From Sphingorhabdus sp. SMR4y (GTDB lineage: Bacteria > Pseudomonadota > Alphaproteobacteria > Sphingomonadales > Sphingomonadaceae): a stretch of 64,000 nucleotides of DNA. This document shows, piece after piece, positions 47,280 to 56,973 of this stretch (position 1 is the first letter of the stretch; each line of letters begins with the position of its first letter). Below the pieces are notes generated by a model, which saw only the letters and a program-made list of their open reading frames with translations, was not told the origin of the DNA and did no database searches. A program made the position numbers and the translations under genes. The stretch spans positions 744,001 through 808,000 of the forward strand of contig NZ_CP022336.1 of the NCBI RefSeq assembly GCF_002218195.1. The letters run 5' to 3'.

Positions 47280-47743
47280 AAGCGGATATCCGCGCGACTC
47301 TTGTCGTCACCGAAATTCTTGCGGTCTGCTACCACATCGTCAACGCTTTTGCCTTTTTCAGCCTTGGCGAAGACGACTGTTCCGACCGGCTTTTTCTCCG
47401 TTCCACCACCAGGCCCCGCGACTCCGGTAATCGCGACGGCAACATCGCAACCGGATTTATCGAGAGCACCCTGCGCCATTTCCCAAGCGACGGCGATGGA
47501 TACGGCGCCAAATGTCTCGAGCAAGTCTCCGCTGACGCCCACCATGGCCTGTTTGGCATCGTTGGAATAGGTGATATATCCGCAATCGAACACATCGCTG
47601 CTACCCGCCACTTCGGTCAATGCGGCGGCGACCAGCCCACCGGTACAGCTTTCGGCCACGGTAATCCGCCGCCCGGCCTTGCGATTCTGCTCGATGACCT
47701 TGTTCGCCAACCTGGCCAGCTCGGGGGGAAGAAGATTTTCCAT
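47228..47743 (-). CDS. CinA-family nicotinamide-nucleotide amidohydrolase
   Basis: 171 aa, the C-terminal CinA/PncC domain alone. It hydrolyses NMN to nicotinic acid mononucleotide in NAD recycling. Motifs: 'ITVAESCTGGLVAAALTEVAGSS' (catalytic Ser region, in parts), 'GYITYSNDAKQAMVGV' and 'VAITGVAGPGGGTEKKPVGTV'. Its last 52 bases overlap ratA on the other strand. It is the third gene of ispDF - hypothetical - cinA. Confidence 0.9.
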   Translation of the reverse strand: MENLLPPELARLANKVIEQNRKAGRRITVAESCTGGLVAAALTEVAGSSDVFDCGYITYSNDAKQAMVGVSGDLLETFGAVSIAVAWEMAQGALDKSGCDVAVAITGVAGPGGGTEKKPVGTVVFAKAEKGKSVDDVVADRKNFGDDKSRADIRFQAVLVALELLLPDEAV

Positions 47744-47758
47744 AACGGTAAGGATAGT

Positions 47759-48277
47759 CTATTTATCCGTGGTTTCACAAATATTTATCGGTGGCTTTTT
47801 ATCCCCTTCAGCTCCCAGCTTCATGAACAGCCCGATCAAACCGCCGAAATTGGCCGCCGGCAAAGGCTCCAGCAAGGTATAAGCCTCGCTGATGATCGCG
47901 CAGCTTTTGGGCTTGATACCGTCGCTGACCATGGCGGTAACGAGACCGTCGAGGAAGGGACGCATGGCTTCGACGTCCATGCTTTCCGGCATTTTCTCAC
48001 CAAACATAATTCTGATGCCGTGCTTGGCGGTGGGCCAGGCCTGTTCGGATGCGATGCTATATTTTTGATAGGATTCAGATTCTTGCTGCATCAGCGGTAC
48101 ATTCTGGTCGAGATGGGGGCTGCATTTCGATCCCGCTGCGTCAAAGACAACCGGGAGGATATAGGTGAATATGGCATTGGCCTGTTCGGCTGACACACAG
48201 GCCTTCGTTTCAGCGGCCTGGGCCGCTCCTATGTTGAGCGCGCTGAGCAAAGTGACGCAACATGCAAGCTTTCTCAT
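47759..48277 (-). CDS. Secreted hypothetical protein in the ispDF-cinA operon
   Basis: 172 aa. A signal peptide ends 'NIGAAQA-AE'. The mature protein has four cysteines ('KACVSAEQ', 'SKCSPHL', 'KSCAIISE', 'NICETTDK'), suggesting two disulfides in the periplasm, and is mostly helical in appearance. No family is recognised. It starts 3 bases after the ispDF stop and ends 15 before cinA, so it is co-transcribed with both, though a periplasmic protein has no obvious link to isoprenoid or NAD metabolism. Confidence 0.75.
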   Translation of the reverse strand: MRKLACCVTLLSALNIGAAQAAETKACVSAEQANAIFTYILPVVFDAAGSKCSPHLDQNVPLMQQESESYQKYSIASEQAWPTAKHGIRIMFGEKMPESMDVEAMRPFLDGLVTAMVSDGIKPKSCAIISEAYTLLEPLPAANFGGLIGLFMKLGAEGDKKPPINICETTDK

Positions 48278-48280
48278 TTT

Positions 48281-49453
48281 CTATCCTTCCAATATTATCG
48301 TGGCAATGGCTTGCGCCGCTATACCTTCTTTGCGTCCGGTAAAGCCCAGACCTTCGGTCGTGGTTGCTTTAACGCTGACCTGATTCTGGTCAAGCTTCAG
48401 CAGGGATGCAATCTTCTCCCGAATGGCATCCCTATGCGGCTTGATTTTGGGCGCCTCGCAGATGATCGTCATGTCGACATTCTGAATCTGACCGCCTCGC
48501 CCGGCGACCAGCGCAGCGGCATGTTCCAGAAACCGCGAAGATGCCGCACCGCGCCATTGCGGGTCCGAGGGTGGGAAATGGTCGCCAATATCACCGGCGG
48601 CGATTGTTCCGAGCAAGGCATCCGTCAGCGCGTGCAACAGCACATCGGCGTCGCTGTGCCCGGCAAGGCCTTTATCGTGATCGATTTTCACGCCACCCAG
48701 CCATAATTCCTCCCCCGCCGCCAGGCGGTGAACGTCAAAGCCCATTCCGGTCCGTGTCTGAGCCATATATTCTGATCCTTTTGCGGCAAAATCCGCCGGT
48801 AAAGTATATTTCTTGAGCGCTTCGTCACCGGCGACCGTCGACACCGCATGTCCGGCAGCCTGAAAAATCTGCGCGTCGTCACTGGCGTCTTTGCCGCCGG
48901 AATAATTTTCATGGGCGGCGACCAGTTTCGGAAAGTCGAATGCCTGCGGTGTTTGCACGCGCCAAAGGCTGTTCCGGTCGACCGTCCGGTCGAGTTGGTC
49001 GCGATCAAGCTGCACCATCGTATCGACGCACGGCAATATCGGAATGACCGCGGGCGCGCTTTTTAGCCGTTCAAGAAGCTGATCGACCACAATATCCGGC
49101 ACAAAGGGTCGCGCGGCATCATGGACCAGGACATATTTTCCGCCGCCCGCGCGCCGGATCTCTGTCAGCCCATTGTAAACCGATTGCTGGCGCGTCGCAC
49201 CGCCGATCACGATCTTGCAAGAGGAAAGGGGGGCAAGAGCCTGATCCACAAAGGCTTCCTGTCCTTTCGCAACCACGATCCATATTTGATCGATACCGGG
49301 ATGGGATGACAGTCTCTCGACACTGTGCCGGATCATAGGCTTGCCAGCGATGGTTTCGAACTGCTTGGGACGGTCCAGCCCGGACCGCGCACCGACACCG
49401 GCGGCCACGATGAGCGCGTGGGTCTGTACGGAGGGATTGGGGCTCGTAACCAT
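48281..49453 (-). CDS. ispDF: Bifunctional IspD/IspF enzyme (MEP pathway)
   Basis: 390 aa fusion. The N-terminal IspD domain (about residues 8-225, 'ALIVAAGVGARSGLDRPKQF') makes CDP-methylerythritol. The C-terminal IspF domain ('GMGFDVHRLAAGEELWLGG', 'GLAGHSDADVLLHALTDALLG', in parts) cyclises CDP-ME-2-phosphate, with zinc ligands Asp/His in DVH and His in 'GHSDAD'. ATG 49453 is chosen; the TTG at 49489 would add 12 residues. The fusion is a usual alphaproteobacterial feature. It heads the minus-strand operon with cinA. Confidence 0.95.
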   Translation of the reverse strand: MVTSPNPSVQTHALIVAAGVGARSGLDRPKQFETIAGKPMIRHSVERLSSHPGIDQIWIVVAKGQEAFVDQALAPLSSCKIVIGGATRQQSVYNGLTEIRRAGGGKYVLVHDAARPFVPDIVVDQLLERLKSAPAVIPILPCVDTMVQLDRDQLDRTVDRNSLWRVQTPQAFDFPKLVAAHENYSGGKDASDDAQIFQAAGHAVSTVAGDEALKKYTLPADFAAKGSEYMAQTRTGMGFDVHRLAAGEELWLGGVKIDHDKGLAGHSDADVLLHALTDALLGTIAAGDIGDHFPPSDPQWRGAASSRFLEHAAALVAGRGGQIQNVDMTIICEAPKIKPHRDAIREKIASLLKLDQNQVSVKATTTEGLGFTGRKEGIAAQAIATIILEG

Positions 49454-49545
49454 GAATCGCGATCTACGCCGAGAAGGAGTATGAAGCAATTCTTGCCTCG
49501 AAAATGATTTGTCGGTAGAGGCTGCTTAAAATTTAGGCAGTAGAT

Positions 49546-50541
49546 ATGAAAATCAATCCCATCTTCATCGGCGATCTGAAAATTGAAAGTCCGGTCATTC
49601 TGGCACCGATGACCGGTGTTACCGATTTGCCGTTCCGCAAACTGGTGCGGCGATTTGGCTCCGGACTCAATGTAACCGAAATGATCGCCAGCCAGGCGAT
49701 GATCCGGGAGACCCGCCAGTCGCTTCAGAAGTGCGCGTGGGACGCGTCCGAGGAGCCGGTATCGATGCAGCTCGCCGGCTGTGACCCCGCTGTGATGGCC
49801 GATGCGGCAAGACTGAACGAGGATCGCGGCGCGCAGATCATCGATATCAACATGGGCTGCCCGGTGAAGAAGGTCGTCAACGGCGATGCCGGATCGGCGC
49901 TGATGCGCGATCTTCCGCTCGCCGCCTCACTGATCAAGGCCACGGTGGAAGCTGTCAATGTACCGGTAACCGTCAAGATGCGGATGGGCTGGGATCATCA
50001 AAGCCTGAACGCCCCGGAACTTGCGCATATCGCAGAGGATCTGGGCGCAAAGATGATCGTCGTGCACGGCCGGACGCGGTGCCAGATGTATCGCGACAGC
50101 GCGGACTGGGCCTTTGTCAGCAAGGTCAAGCAGGCGGTATCGCTGCCGGTAATCGTCAACGGCGATATCTGCTCCATCGAGGACGGGCAGAAAGCACTGG
50201 AACAGAGCGGCGCCGACGGTGTGATGATCGGTCGGGGAGCGTATGGCAAACCGTGGTTGCTGGGGCAATTCATGCACTGGTTCAAGACCGGGGAGCGCCT
50301 GCCGGATCCCGATATTGCCACGCAATATGCCATTCTCGACGAACATTATCGCGACATGCTGAAACTCTATGGCGAACATGTTGGCGTCAAGGTGGCGCGC
50401 AAGCATATCGGCTGGTACACCAAGGGCCTGACCGGCTCGGCGGAATTTCGCAACCGGGCGAATAGCGAGAGCGATCCCTATGTCGTGCTCGAAATGCTCG
50501 AGGAATTCTATTCACCCTGGTTGAACAAAGCGGCCGCTTGA
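49546..50541 (+). CDS. dusB: tRNA-dihydrouridine synthase DusB
   Basis: 331 aa FMN enzyme that reduces uridine to dihydrouridine in tRNA D-loops. '[23 protein letters not shown]' (in parts), '[21 protein letters not shown]' (catalytic Cys in GCP) and '[15 protein letters not shown]' (FMN site) are diagnostic. The stop overlaps the ntrB start (TGATG). In proteobacteria dusB typically heads an operon with fis or, as here, the ntr genes. Confidence 0.96.
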   Translation: MKINPIFIGDLKIESPVILAPMTGVTDLPFRKLVRRFGSGLNVTEMIASQAMIRETRQSLQKCAWDASEEPVSMQLAGCDPAVMADAARLNEDRGAQIIDINMGCPVKKVVNGDAGSALMRDLPLAASLIKATVEAVNVPVTVKMRMGWDHQSLNAPELAHIAEDLGAKMIVVHGRTRCQMYRDSADWAFVSKVKQAVSLPVIVNGDICSIEDGQKALEQSGADGVMIGRGAYGKPWLLGQFMHWFKTGERLPDPDIATQYAILDEHYRDMLKLYGEHVGVKVARKHIGWYTKGLTGSAEFRNRANSESDPYVVLEMLEEFYSPWLNKAAA

Positions 50542-51614
50542 TGGACGGGACGCCTCCGGCTGAACACATTCTGGCCGGGCTGAGCCAAGCGCTTCTGGTC
50601 GTCGACTCGGACCATATGGTGACCCGGGTCAATCCCGCCGGGGAAGCCCTGTTTGGCACCAGTGCCAAACATCTGGTGGGTCGCAGAATCGATAAAATAC
50701 TGTATTTCTCGGATCCCAGGCTGGACGCTGCCCGGACCGAACGGGACATCAGCCTGACCGCACGCGGAGTTATGATATCCGGCGAAGAACGCAAGCTGGG
50801 GATTGTCGATTTTGACATTCACCCGCTGGCCTCCGATTCCGGCTGGCGCCTGATTTCCCTGACACCCATGCCCCAGGATGGTCCGATACTCGAAGATGAG
50901 AATAATGATCCGTCCACCCTGGCCATCCGCGCACCGGACATACTCAGCCATGAGATCAAGAACCCGCTGGCAGCCATCAAGGGCGCAGCTCAATTGCTCG
51001 ACCGGCAGCTCGATGACAGCCAGAAACCGCTAACCCAGATGATTACGGCGGAAGTGGAGCGCGTGGTCAATCTGCTCAACCGGATGCAGACCCTGTCCTC
51101 CAATCAACCGGCCCAGACCAAGGCCGTCAATATTCACACCCTGATCGACCGTGCCCGGCGTTCGACCGAGGCGGCAACCGGCCAGGCGGTGAAGATCCAC
51201 GACAAATTCGACCCGTCCCTGCCGGACGCGCTGATCGATCCGGATGCGATGATGCAGGTGTTGACCAATCTTCTCGCCAATGCCGTCGACGCAACCAGAC
51301 ATCTGCCAGACCCGCAGATCCGCATCATTACCCGCTACAGCTTTGGCGCGTCGCTCTCGGCCCAGGGAGAAACGGCGGCGGTCCGCCTGCCGATCCAGAT
51401 CATGGTCTGCGACAATGGTCCGGGCGTTCCCGCCGAACTGGAGCGCGAAATTTTCTCGCCCTTCGTCTCGACCAAGAAGGAAGGACAGGGGCTAGGCCTC
51501 GCGCTGGTGAAAAAGTTGATGCGCGATATGAACGGGCGCATCCGCTACGATCGTGAGAATCAGGACGAGATGAGCCGCTTCACTCTATTCCTTCCCGTTG
51601 CTCCGAAAAACTGA
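50541..51614 (+). CDS. ntrB: Nitrogen regulation sensor kinase NtrB
   Basis: 357 aa soluble kinase that phosphorylates or dephosphorylates NtrC according to PII signals. ATG 50541 is preferred to the TTG one codon earlier. An N-terminal PAS domain (about 1-120) precedes the H-box 'ILSHEIKNPLAAIKGAAQLLD' (in parts), and the ATPase domain ends 'GQGLGLALVKKLMRDM'. It lies between dusB and ntrC. Confidence 0.95.
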   Translation: MDGTPPAEHILAGLSQALLVVDSDHMVTRVNPAGEALFGTSAKHLVGRRIDKILYFSDPRLDAARTERDISLTARGVMISGEERKLGIVDFDIHPLASDSGWRLISLTPMPQDGPILEDENNDPSTLAIRAPDILSHEIKNPLAAIKGAAQLLDRQLDDSQKPLTQMITAEVERVVNLLNRMQTLSSNQPAQTKAVNIHTLIDRARRSTEAATGQAVKIHDKFDPSLPDALIDPDAMMQVLTNLLANAVDATRHLPDPQIRIITRYSFGASLSAQGETAAVRLPIQIMVCDNGPGVPAELEREIFSPFVSTKKEGQGLGLALVKKLMRDMNGRIRYDRENQDEMSRFTLFLPVAPKN

Positions 51615-51630
51615 CGTCAGGACTTCAATC

Positions 51631-53052
51631 ATGGCCAAAGAAAAAATCATATTGGTAGAGGACGATCTGTCGGTCAGCCATGTCATCATCACCGCTCTGC
51701 GCGCCGAAGGCTATGACGTCGAAAATTGCAAATCGATCGCCGAGCGCGACGCGCTGATGTCAAGCAGCCACTATGACCTGCTGCTCACCGATGTCGGGCT
51801 GGGCGAAGGGGAGGGCGACGGGATATCCTCGCTCGACAGCGTCAAGTCGACCCATCCCGATATCCCGATCATTATCATCTCTGCCCAGAACACGCTCAAC
51901 ACCGCAGTCCGCGCGTCGGAGACCGGGGCCTTTGAATATCTGCCCAAGCCATTTGATCTCGACGAACTGGTGCAAGTTGTCGGCCAGGCCCTGAAGCCCA
52001 GGAATATCCAACCGGTCGAACCCTCGATGGACGAGGAAAGCCTGCCGCTGGTCGGCCGCAGTCCGGCAATGCAGGAAGTGTACCGGATGATCGCCCGACT
52101 GCTGAAAAACGACCTGTCGGTGCTCGTGCTCGGCGAATCCGGCACCGGCAAGGAACTGGTCGCCGAGGCGATTCACGGACTCGGCCACCGCAAATCCGGC
52201 CCGTTCATCGCGGTCAACATGGCCGCGATCCCCTCGGAACTGATCGAGGCGGAGCTGTTCGGCCATGAAAAGGGCGCCTTCACCGGTGCCGTCGCCAATG
52301 CCTCGGGCAAGTTCGAACAGGCCCAGGGCGGCACGCTGTTTCTCGACGAAATCGGCGACATGCCGATGCACGCCCAGACCCGGCTGCTGCGCGCGCTGCA
52401 ATCCGGCGAAATCAACCGGGTCGGCGGCAAGGGTCCGGTCAAGCTCGACGTGCGCATCATCGCGGCGACGAACCACGATTTTCTCGACCTGATCGAACAG
52501 GGCAAGTTCCGCGAAGATCTCTATTACCGGATCAATGTCGTGCCGATCGAACTGCCGCCGCTCCGAGAACGGTCGAGTGACATTCCGGCGCTGACACAGC
52601 ATTTTCTCAAACTCGCTGTCACCGAGGGACTGCCCCTAAAGCAGATTTCCGAGGAAGGAATGAACCTGCTCTGCCACCATTATTGGCGCGGCAATGTCAG
52701 GGAATTGAAAAATGTCATCTACCGGCTCGTCGTGACCGGCAGAGAGGATACGCTGTCGGAAGACGCCATCCGGCAGATCCTCGCAACCGAGCGCAGCGAA
52801 GATCGGGCCCAGTCGGCCCACATGGAATTCGAAGCCCATATCAAGGCGATGGTGCTGGATCTGATGGCGGCGCCGGAAAAGGAAAATCTCTACGCCCAGG
52901 CGCTGGAAAAGTTCGAGAAACCACTGCTGTCCGAAATGATGCATCATGCCCACGGCAATCAGATCAAGGCCGCCAAAATTCTGGGGATCAACCGCAATAC
53001 GTTACGCAAGAAGTTGAACGAATATCAAATCGATCCTTCCGAGTCGAAATGA
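51631..53052 (+). CDS. ntrC: Nitrogen regulation response regulator NtrC
   Basis: 473 aa sigma-54 activator. ATG 51631 has AGGA 8 bases upstream. Receiver domain with phospho-acceptor Asp in 'DLLLTDVGLGEG'. AAA+ domain has Walker A 'GESGTGKE', the sigma-54 loop 'GAFTGA' and Walker B 'GGTLFLDEIGDM'. The C-terminal Fis-type helix-turn-helix is 'QIKAAKILGINRNTLRKKL'. The GAFTGA loop is intact, so it should activate sigma-54 promoters, unlike the NtrX two genes on. Confidence 0.96.
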   Translation: MAKEKIILVEDDLSVSHVIITALRAEGYDVENCKSIAERDALMSSSHYDLLLTDVGLGEGEGDGISSLDSVKSTHPDIPIIIISAQNTLNTAVRASETGAFEYLPKPFDLDELVQVVGQALKPRNIQPVEPSMDEESLPLVGRSPAMQEVYRMIARLLKNDLSVLVLGESGTGKELVAEAIHGLGHRKSGPFIAVNMAAIPSELIEAELFGHEKGAFTGAVANASGKFEQAQGGTLFLDEIGDMPMHAQTRLLRALQSGEINRVGGKGPVKLDVRIIAATNHDFLDLIEQGKFREDLYYRINVVPIELPPLRERSSDIPALTQHFLKLAVTEGLPLKQISEEGMNLLCHHYWRGNVRELKNVIYRLVVTGREDTLSEDAIRQILATERSEDRAQSAHMEFEAHIKAMVLDLMAAPEKENLYAQALEKFEKPLLSEMMHHAHGNQIKAAKILGINRNTLRKKLNEYQIDPSESK

Positions 53053-53148
53053 CATGTCACGATGAAGTGAAGGATTGCTTCGCCCAACCGTGATATTTTT
53101 ACAATATTTGTGCTTTTTCCGCAACGAATCTGTTGTATTGAAAGCACA

Positions 53149-55437
53149 ATGACAGTGTCCAATCCCCTGACGGAACCGCGCGTCCCCAATTGGCTGCGGC
53201 GCCTGTCGCTAATGGCCGAAAAAGAGGCGGTGATGCGGCGGGTCGAATGGATCGTCGCACTGCTGTTCGGCGTGATCATGCTGGGCACCTATTTTCTGCT
53301 GCGCACCCAATCCGACCAGACAGACTTTATATCTCCGCCGCTTACTGCTGCTCTGCTGGTGGCAAACCTGATTCCGGCGATGACCCTGTTGGTCCTGTTT
53401 GGACGCCGGATCGCCAAGGGCAGGGCGGCGCAATCGTCGATCGGCAGCAAGGGCCGCCTGCATGTCCGTCTGGTTGCCCTGTTCTCGCTGGTAGCCAGCA
53501 TCCCGATGGTGCTGGTGGTGATTTTTGCGTCGCTGCTGTTCCAATATGGCGTGGAATTCTGGTTTTCCGATCGCGCCCGCGGCATGCTGGAAAATGCAAA
53601 TGATCTGGCGCGCGGCTATTATGAGCAGAATCAGCGGGAAGTCGGTGAAGAGACGATCACCATGGCCAATGATCTGCGCAACTATTTGCAACAGGCCGAT
53701 CTTGAAAGCCCGCAATTTGCCGAAGGCTATGTGTTTCAGGTGCTCTCGCGAAAGCTCAATGAATCGGCGATCATCGAATATGGGGCGGATGGCGTTGCCC
53801 GGACGGCGGCGGCGGTGGATCCCGATGACACGGACCAGCAGCCGAAGATAACCGATGCGGTGCTCGAGCAATTGCAACAGGGGCAAAGCTATGTCGTCAC
53901 CGCAAGGCCGAACAAGATCGAGGCGGTTACCGCGCTCGACCTGAATTCACGCATATTCCTATACGCGGCCCGCGACTCCGACATGCTGGCGCTGAGCCAG
54001 TGGGAGAGGGCGCAATCGGTGCTCGCCGACTATGAGGATCTGTTTTCGCGATCGCGCAGTCTGCAGTTGCAGTTCAACATCGCTCTGTTCGTCATCTCGC
54101 TGCTGATTGTCGGGCTGGTTTTGTGGATCGCGCTGGCCGTTGCCGACCGGATGGTGAAGCCGGTCAGCGATCTGGTCCACGCGGCGAAGCGGGTGACCGA
54201 GGGCGACCTGGCCACCCGGGTGCCGACAACCTTTGAAAATGACGAAATCGGCACATTGGGGCGCGCGTTCAACCGCATGACCGAGCGGCTGGAGACCCAG
54301 ACCACCGCTCTGATCACGGCAAACGAACAGTTGGGAAGCCGCCGCGCCTTCATCGAGGCCGTGCTGGAATCGGTCACTGCCGGGATCATCAGCCTGGATG
54401 AAAAAGGCGAGATCAGGCTTGTCAATTCGCAAGCCCAGTCGCTGCTCTCCAAGCCGATTGATGATCTGCTCGAGGCCGATATCGGCACGGCGGCACCGCA
54501 ATTTGCCGAACTCGTCCAGGAGGGTGTCGAGAACAGCATCATCGAATTTGCCTCCGATTCCGACATGCGCACCCTGGCGGTGAAGATTGTCGGCGGACCG
54601 ACCGGCCATGTCATCACCTTTGAAGACATCACACAGCAATTGCTGGATCAACGGCGGGCCGCCTGGTCCGACGTGGCCCGACGCATCGCTCACGAGATCA
54701 AGAATCCGCTCACGCCGATCCAGCTCGCGGCCGAACGGCTGCAGCGCCGGTTTGGCTCGCGGATGACGGATGACGTCAGCATATTCGAAAATCTCACCAA
54801 TACTATCATTCGGCAGGTTGGCGATCTTCGGAATATCGTCGACGAATTTTCCTCCTTCGCACGGATGCCGAAACCGGTTTTCCGGCGGGAAAATATCGAC
54901 GACGTGCTGAAACAGGCACTGTTCATGCAGGATGTCGCTTGGCCCGCTATCGCGTTTGACTTCCACTCGGACGATCAGCCGATATCGCTGGTCTGCGATC
55001 GTCGGCAGCTGGGGCAGGCCTTCACCAATATCATCAAGAATGCTGCAGAAGCGATTGAGCAAAGAGCCGAATCCAGCGCGGATTTTCAGCTTTCCGACGG
55101 TCAGATAAATCTGGAAATCCGCAGTGAAAACCAGATTGTCGTGATCGAGCTGACGGACAATGGCATCGGACTGCCAATCGAGCGCGACCGGATCGTGGAA
55201 CCCTATATGACAACCCGGGCCAGCGGCACCGGACTGGGCCTCGCGATCGTGAAGAAGATCATCGAGGAACATTTCGGCGAGATGAAGTTCAGCGACGCCC
55301 CTGATGGCGGTACCCGGGTGACCATAAGGTTCAGCCCATCGCAACTGGCGCGGCTGACCCATGGAGATACGCAGATTTCGGACGATACAGCCGACGATAG
55401 CCCGAACGGGGATCATAGCGAATTGCATAATGAATAG
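53149..55437 (+). CDS. ntrY: Nitrogen regulation transmembrane sensor kinase NtrY
   Basis: 762 aa. ATG 53149 (MTVSNPLTEPRVPNWL) is chosen. Four N-terminal helices with a periplasmic sensor part (about residues 150-310) precede HAMP ('RMVKPVSDLVHAAKRVTEGD', in parts) and PAS domains. The H-box is 'ARRIAHEIKNPLTPIQLAAERL' (in parts), and the ATPase ends 'GTGLGLAIVKKIIEEHFG'. Pairs with NtrX downstream (21-base gap). Responds to nitrogen or redox state in alphaproteobacteria. Confidence 0.95.
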   Translation: MTVSNPLTEPRVPNWLRRLSLMAEKEAVMRRVEWIVALLFGVIMLGTYFLLRTQSDQTDFISPPLTAALLVANLIPAMTLLVLFGRRIAKGRAAQSSIGSKGRLHVRLVALFSLVASIPMVLVVIFASLLFQYGVEFWFSDRARGMLENANDLARGYYEQNQREVGEETITMANDLRNYLQQADLESPQFAEGYVFQVLSRKLNESAIIEYGADGVARTAAAVDPDDTDQQPKITDAVLEQLQQGQSYVVTARPNKIEAVTALDLNSRIFLYAARDSDMLALSQWERAQSVLADYEDLFSRSRSLQLQFNIALFVISLLIVGLVLWIALAVADRMVKPVSDLVHAAKRVTEGDLATRVPTTFENDEIGTLGRAFNRMTERLETQTTALITANEQLGSRRAFIEAVLESVTAGIISLDEKGEIRLVNSQAQSLLSKPIDDLLEADIGTAAPQFAELVQEGVENSIIEFASDSDMRTLAVKIVGGPTGHVITFEDITQQLLDQRRAAWSDVARRIAHEIKNPLTPIQLAAERLQRRFGSRMTDDVSIFENLTNTIIRQVGDLRNIVDEFSSFARMPKPVFRRENIDDVLKQALFMQDVAWPAIAFDFHSDDQPISLVCDRRQLGQAFTNIIKNAAEAIEQRAESSADFQLSDGQINLEIRSENQIVVIELTDNGIGLPIERDRIVEPYMTTRASGTGLGLAIVKKIIEEHFGEMKFSDAPDGGTRVTIRFSPSQLARLTHGDTQISDDTADDSPNGDHSELHNE

Positions 55438-55458
55438 AATGAGGAATAGAGGTTCAAC

Positions 55459-56841
55459 ATGGCGTTAGATATTCTGGTTGTCGACGACGAACCCGATATC
55501 CGTGATCTGATATCCGGTGTTCTGGAAGACGAAGGCTATACCACCCGGGTGGCCGCCGACAGTGACGCAGCGCTGGCGGCTGTCAACGAGCGACGGCCTT
55601 CGCTGGTGCTGCTCGACGTCTGGCTGAGAGGTTCGCGTCTCGACGGGCTGGAGCTGCTGACCGAGTTGAAGCAGCTCGACGCGAAAATGCCGATCATCGT
55701 GATCTCGGGTCATGGCAATATCGACACGGCGGTCGCCGCCATATCACAAGGCGCGGTCGACTTTATCGAAAAGCCCTTTGAAGCCGAACATCTGCTGCAT
55801 CTGGTATCACGCGCCACAGAGACCGACCGGCTGCGCCGGGAAAATGAAATTCTCAAGGCGCGCGTCGGCTTTGCCGATGAACTGACCGGCAATTCGGCGG
55901 CGGTGAATAATGTCCGCGCTACGTTGAAACGCGTCGCCGGCACCGGCAGCCGTCTGCTGATTTCCGGTCCGGCGGGAGTCGGCAAGGAAGTGGCCGCGCG
56001 GCTTATGCACAATTGGAGTTCGCGTTCCGACGCCGCTTTTGTCACCATCAGCGCCGCGCGGCTGTCGCCGGAAAGCGTCGAAGAGGAATTGTTCGGCACC
56101 GAACGCAACGGCAAGATCGAGAAAACCGGCCTGATGGAAGAGGCCCATGGCGGAACCCTGTTCATCGATGAAGTCGCCGACATGCCGCTGGACACCCAGG
56201 GCAAGATATTACGGGTCCTTACCGAGCAGAGTTTCAACCGGCTTGGCGGCTCGCAAAAGGTGAATGTCGATGTCCGGGTTGTCTCGGCAACCTCGCGCGA
56301 TCTGGAAGTCGAGATCCGAGAGAAACGCTTCCGCGAAGATCTGTTCTACCGGCTCAACGTGGTGCCCGTGGTGCTGCCACCGCTGAACCAGCGGCGCGAG
56401 GATATTCCGGTTCTCGTCGACCATTATGCAGCCCGCTTTGCAGCGGAACAGCGGTTGCAGCCGCCGGAGATTTCCGATGAAGCCATGGCGGCACTGCAAG
56501 CCTGCGACTGGCCGGGCAATGTTCGCCAGTTGCGCAATGTGGTCGAGCGAACGATCATATTGGCCCCGAAAGACGGGTTTTCGAAAATTGAAGTGGACAT
56601 GTTGCCGCCGGAAATTCTCGGCAATGATGATGATCTTGACCAGGGGGTCGCATCGTTGATGGGCTCGCCCTTGCGCGAAGCACGGGAAAGTTTCGAGCGC
56701 GAATATCTGAAGGTGCAGATCCGGCGTTTCTCCGGCAACATCTCCAAAACGGCCAATTTCATCGGTATGGAGCGATCGGCCCTGCACCGGAAACTGAAGA
56801 TATTGGGCCTCGCTTCACGAAAGAAATCCGACGTCGAATGA
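55459..56841 (+). CDS. ntrX: Response regulator NtrX (AAA+ domain without GAFTGA)
   Basis: 460 aa. Receiver domain with Asp in 'LVLLDVWLRGSRLDG', then an AAA+ domain with Walker A 'GPAGVGKE' and Walker B 'GGTLFIDEVADM'. The C-terminal Fis-type helix-turn-helix is 'NISKTANFIGMERSALHRKL'. Where NtrC has GAFTGA this protein has 'ERNGKIEKTG', so the sigma-54 contact loop is missing; it probably regulates by another route. This loss is known for several alphaproteobacterial NtrX. It is the likely partner of NtrY. Confidence 0.94.
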   Translation: MALDILVVDDEPDIRDLISGVLEDEGYTTRVAADSDAALAAVNERRPSLVLLDVWLRGSRLDGLELLTELKQLDAKMPIIVISGHGNIDTAVAAISQGAVDFIEKPFEAEHLLHLVSRATETDRLRRENEILKARVGFADELTGNSAAVNNVRATLKRVAGTGSRLLISGPAGVGKEVAARLMHNWSSRSDAAFVTISAARLSPESVEEELFGTERNGKIEKTGLMEEAHGGTLFIDEVADMPLDTQGKILRVLTEQSFNRLGGSQKVNVDVRVVSATSRDLEVEIREKRFREDLFYRLNVVPVVLPPLNQRREDIPVLVDHYAARFAAEQRLQPPEISDEAMAALQACDWPGNVRQLRNVVERTIILAPKDGFSKIEVDMLPPEILGNDDDLDQGVASLMGSPLREARESFEREYLKVQIRRFSGNISKTANFIGMERSALHRKLKILGLASRKKSDVE

Positions 56842-56973
56842 GATTGCGGGCTTGACGGTTGTCGAGACAGGCCGAATATCATATATGAAGGCCAAGGCTC
56901 CCCGAGAAGAGCAGATGCCGTCAGAGAAATAATAATATGCCATCGCAAAGCTGGCCAATAATTGGAGTCAAAT

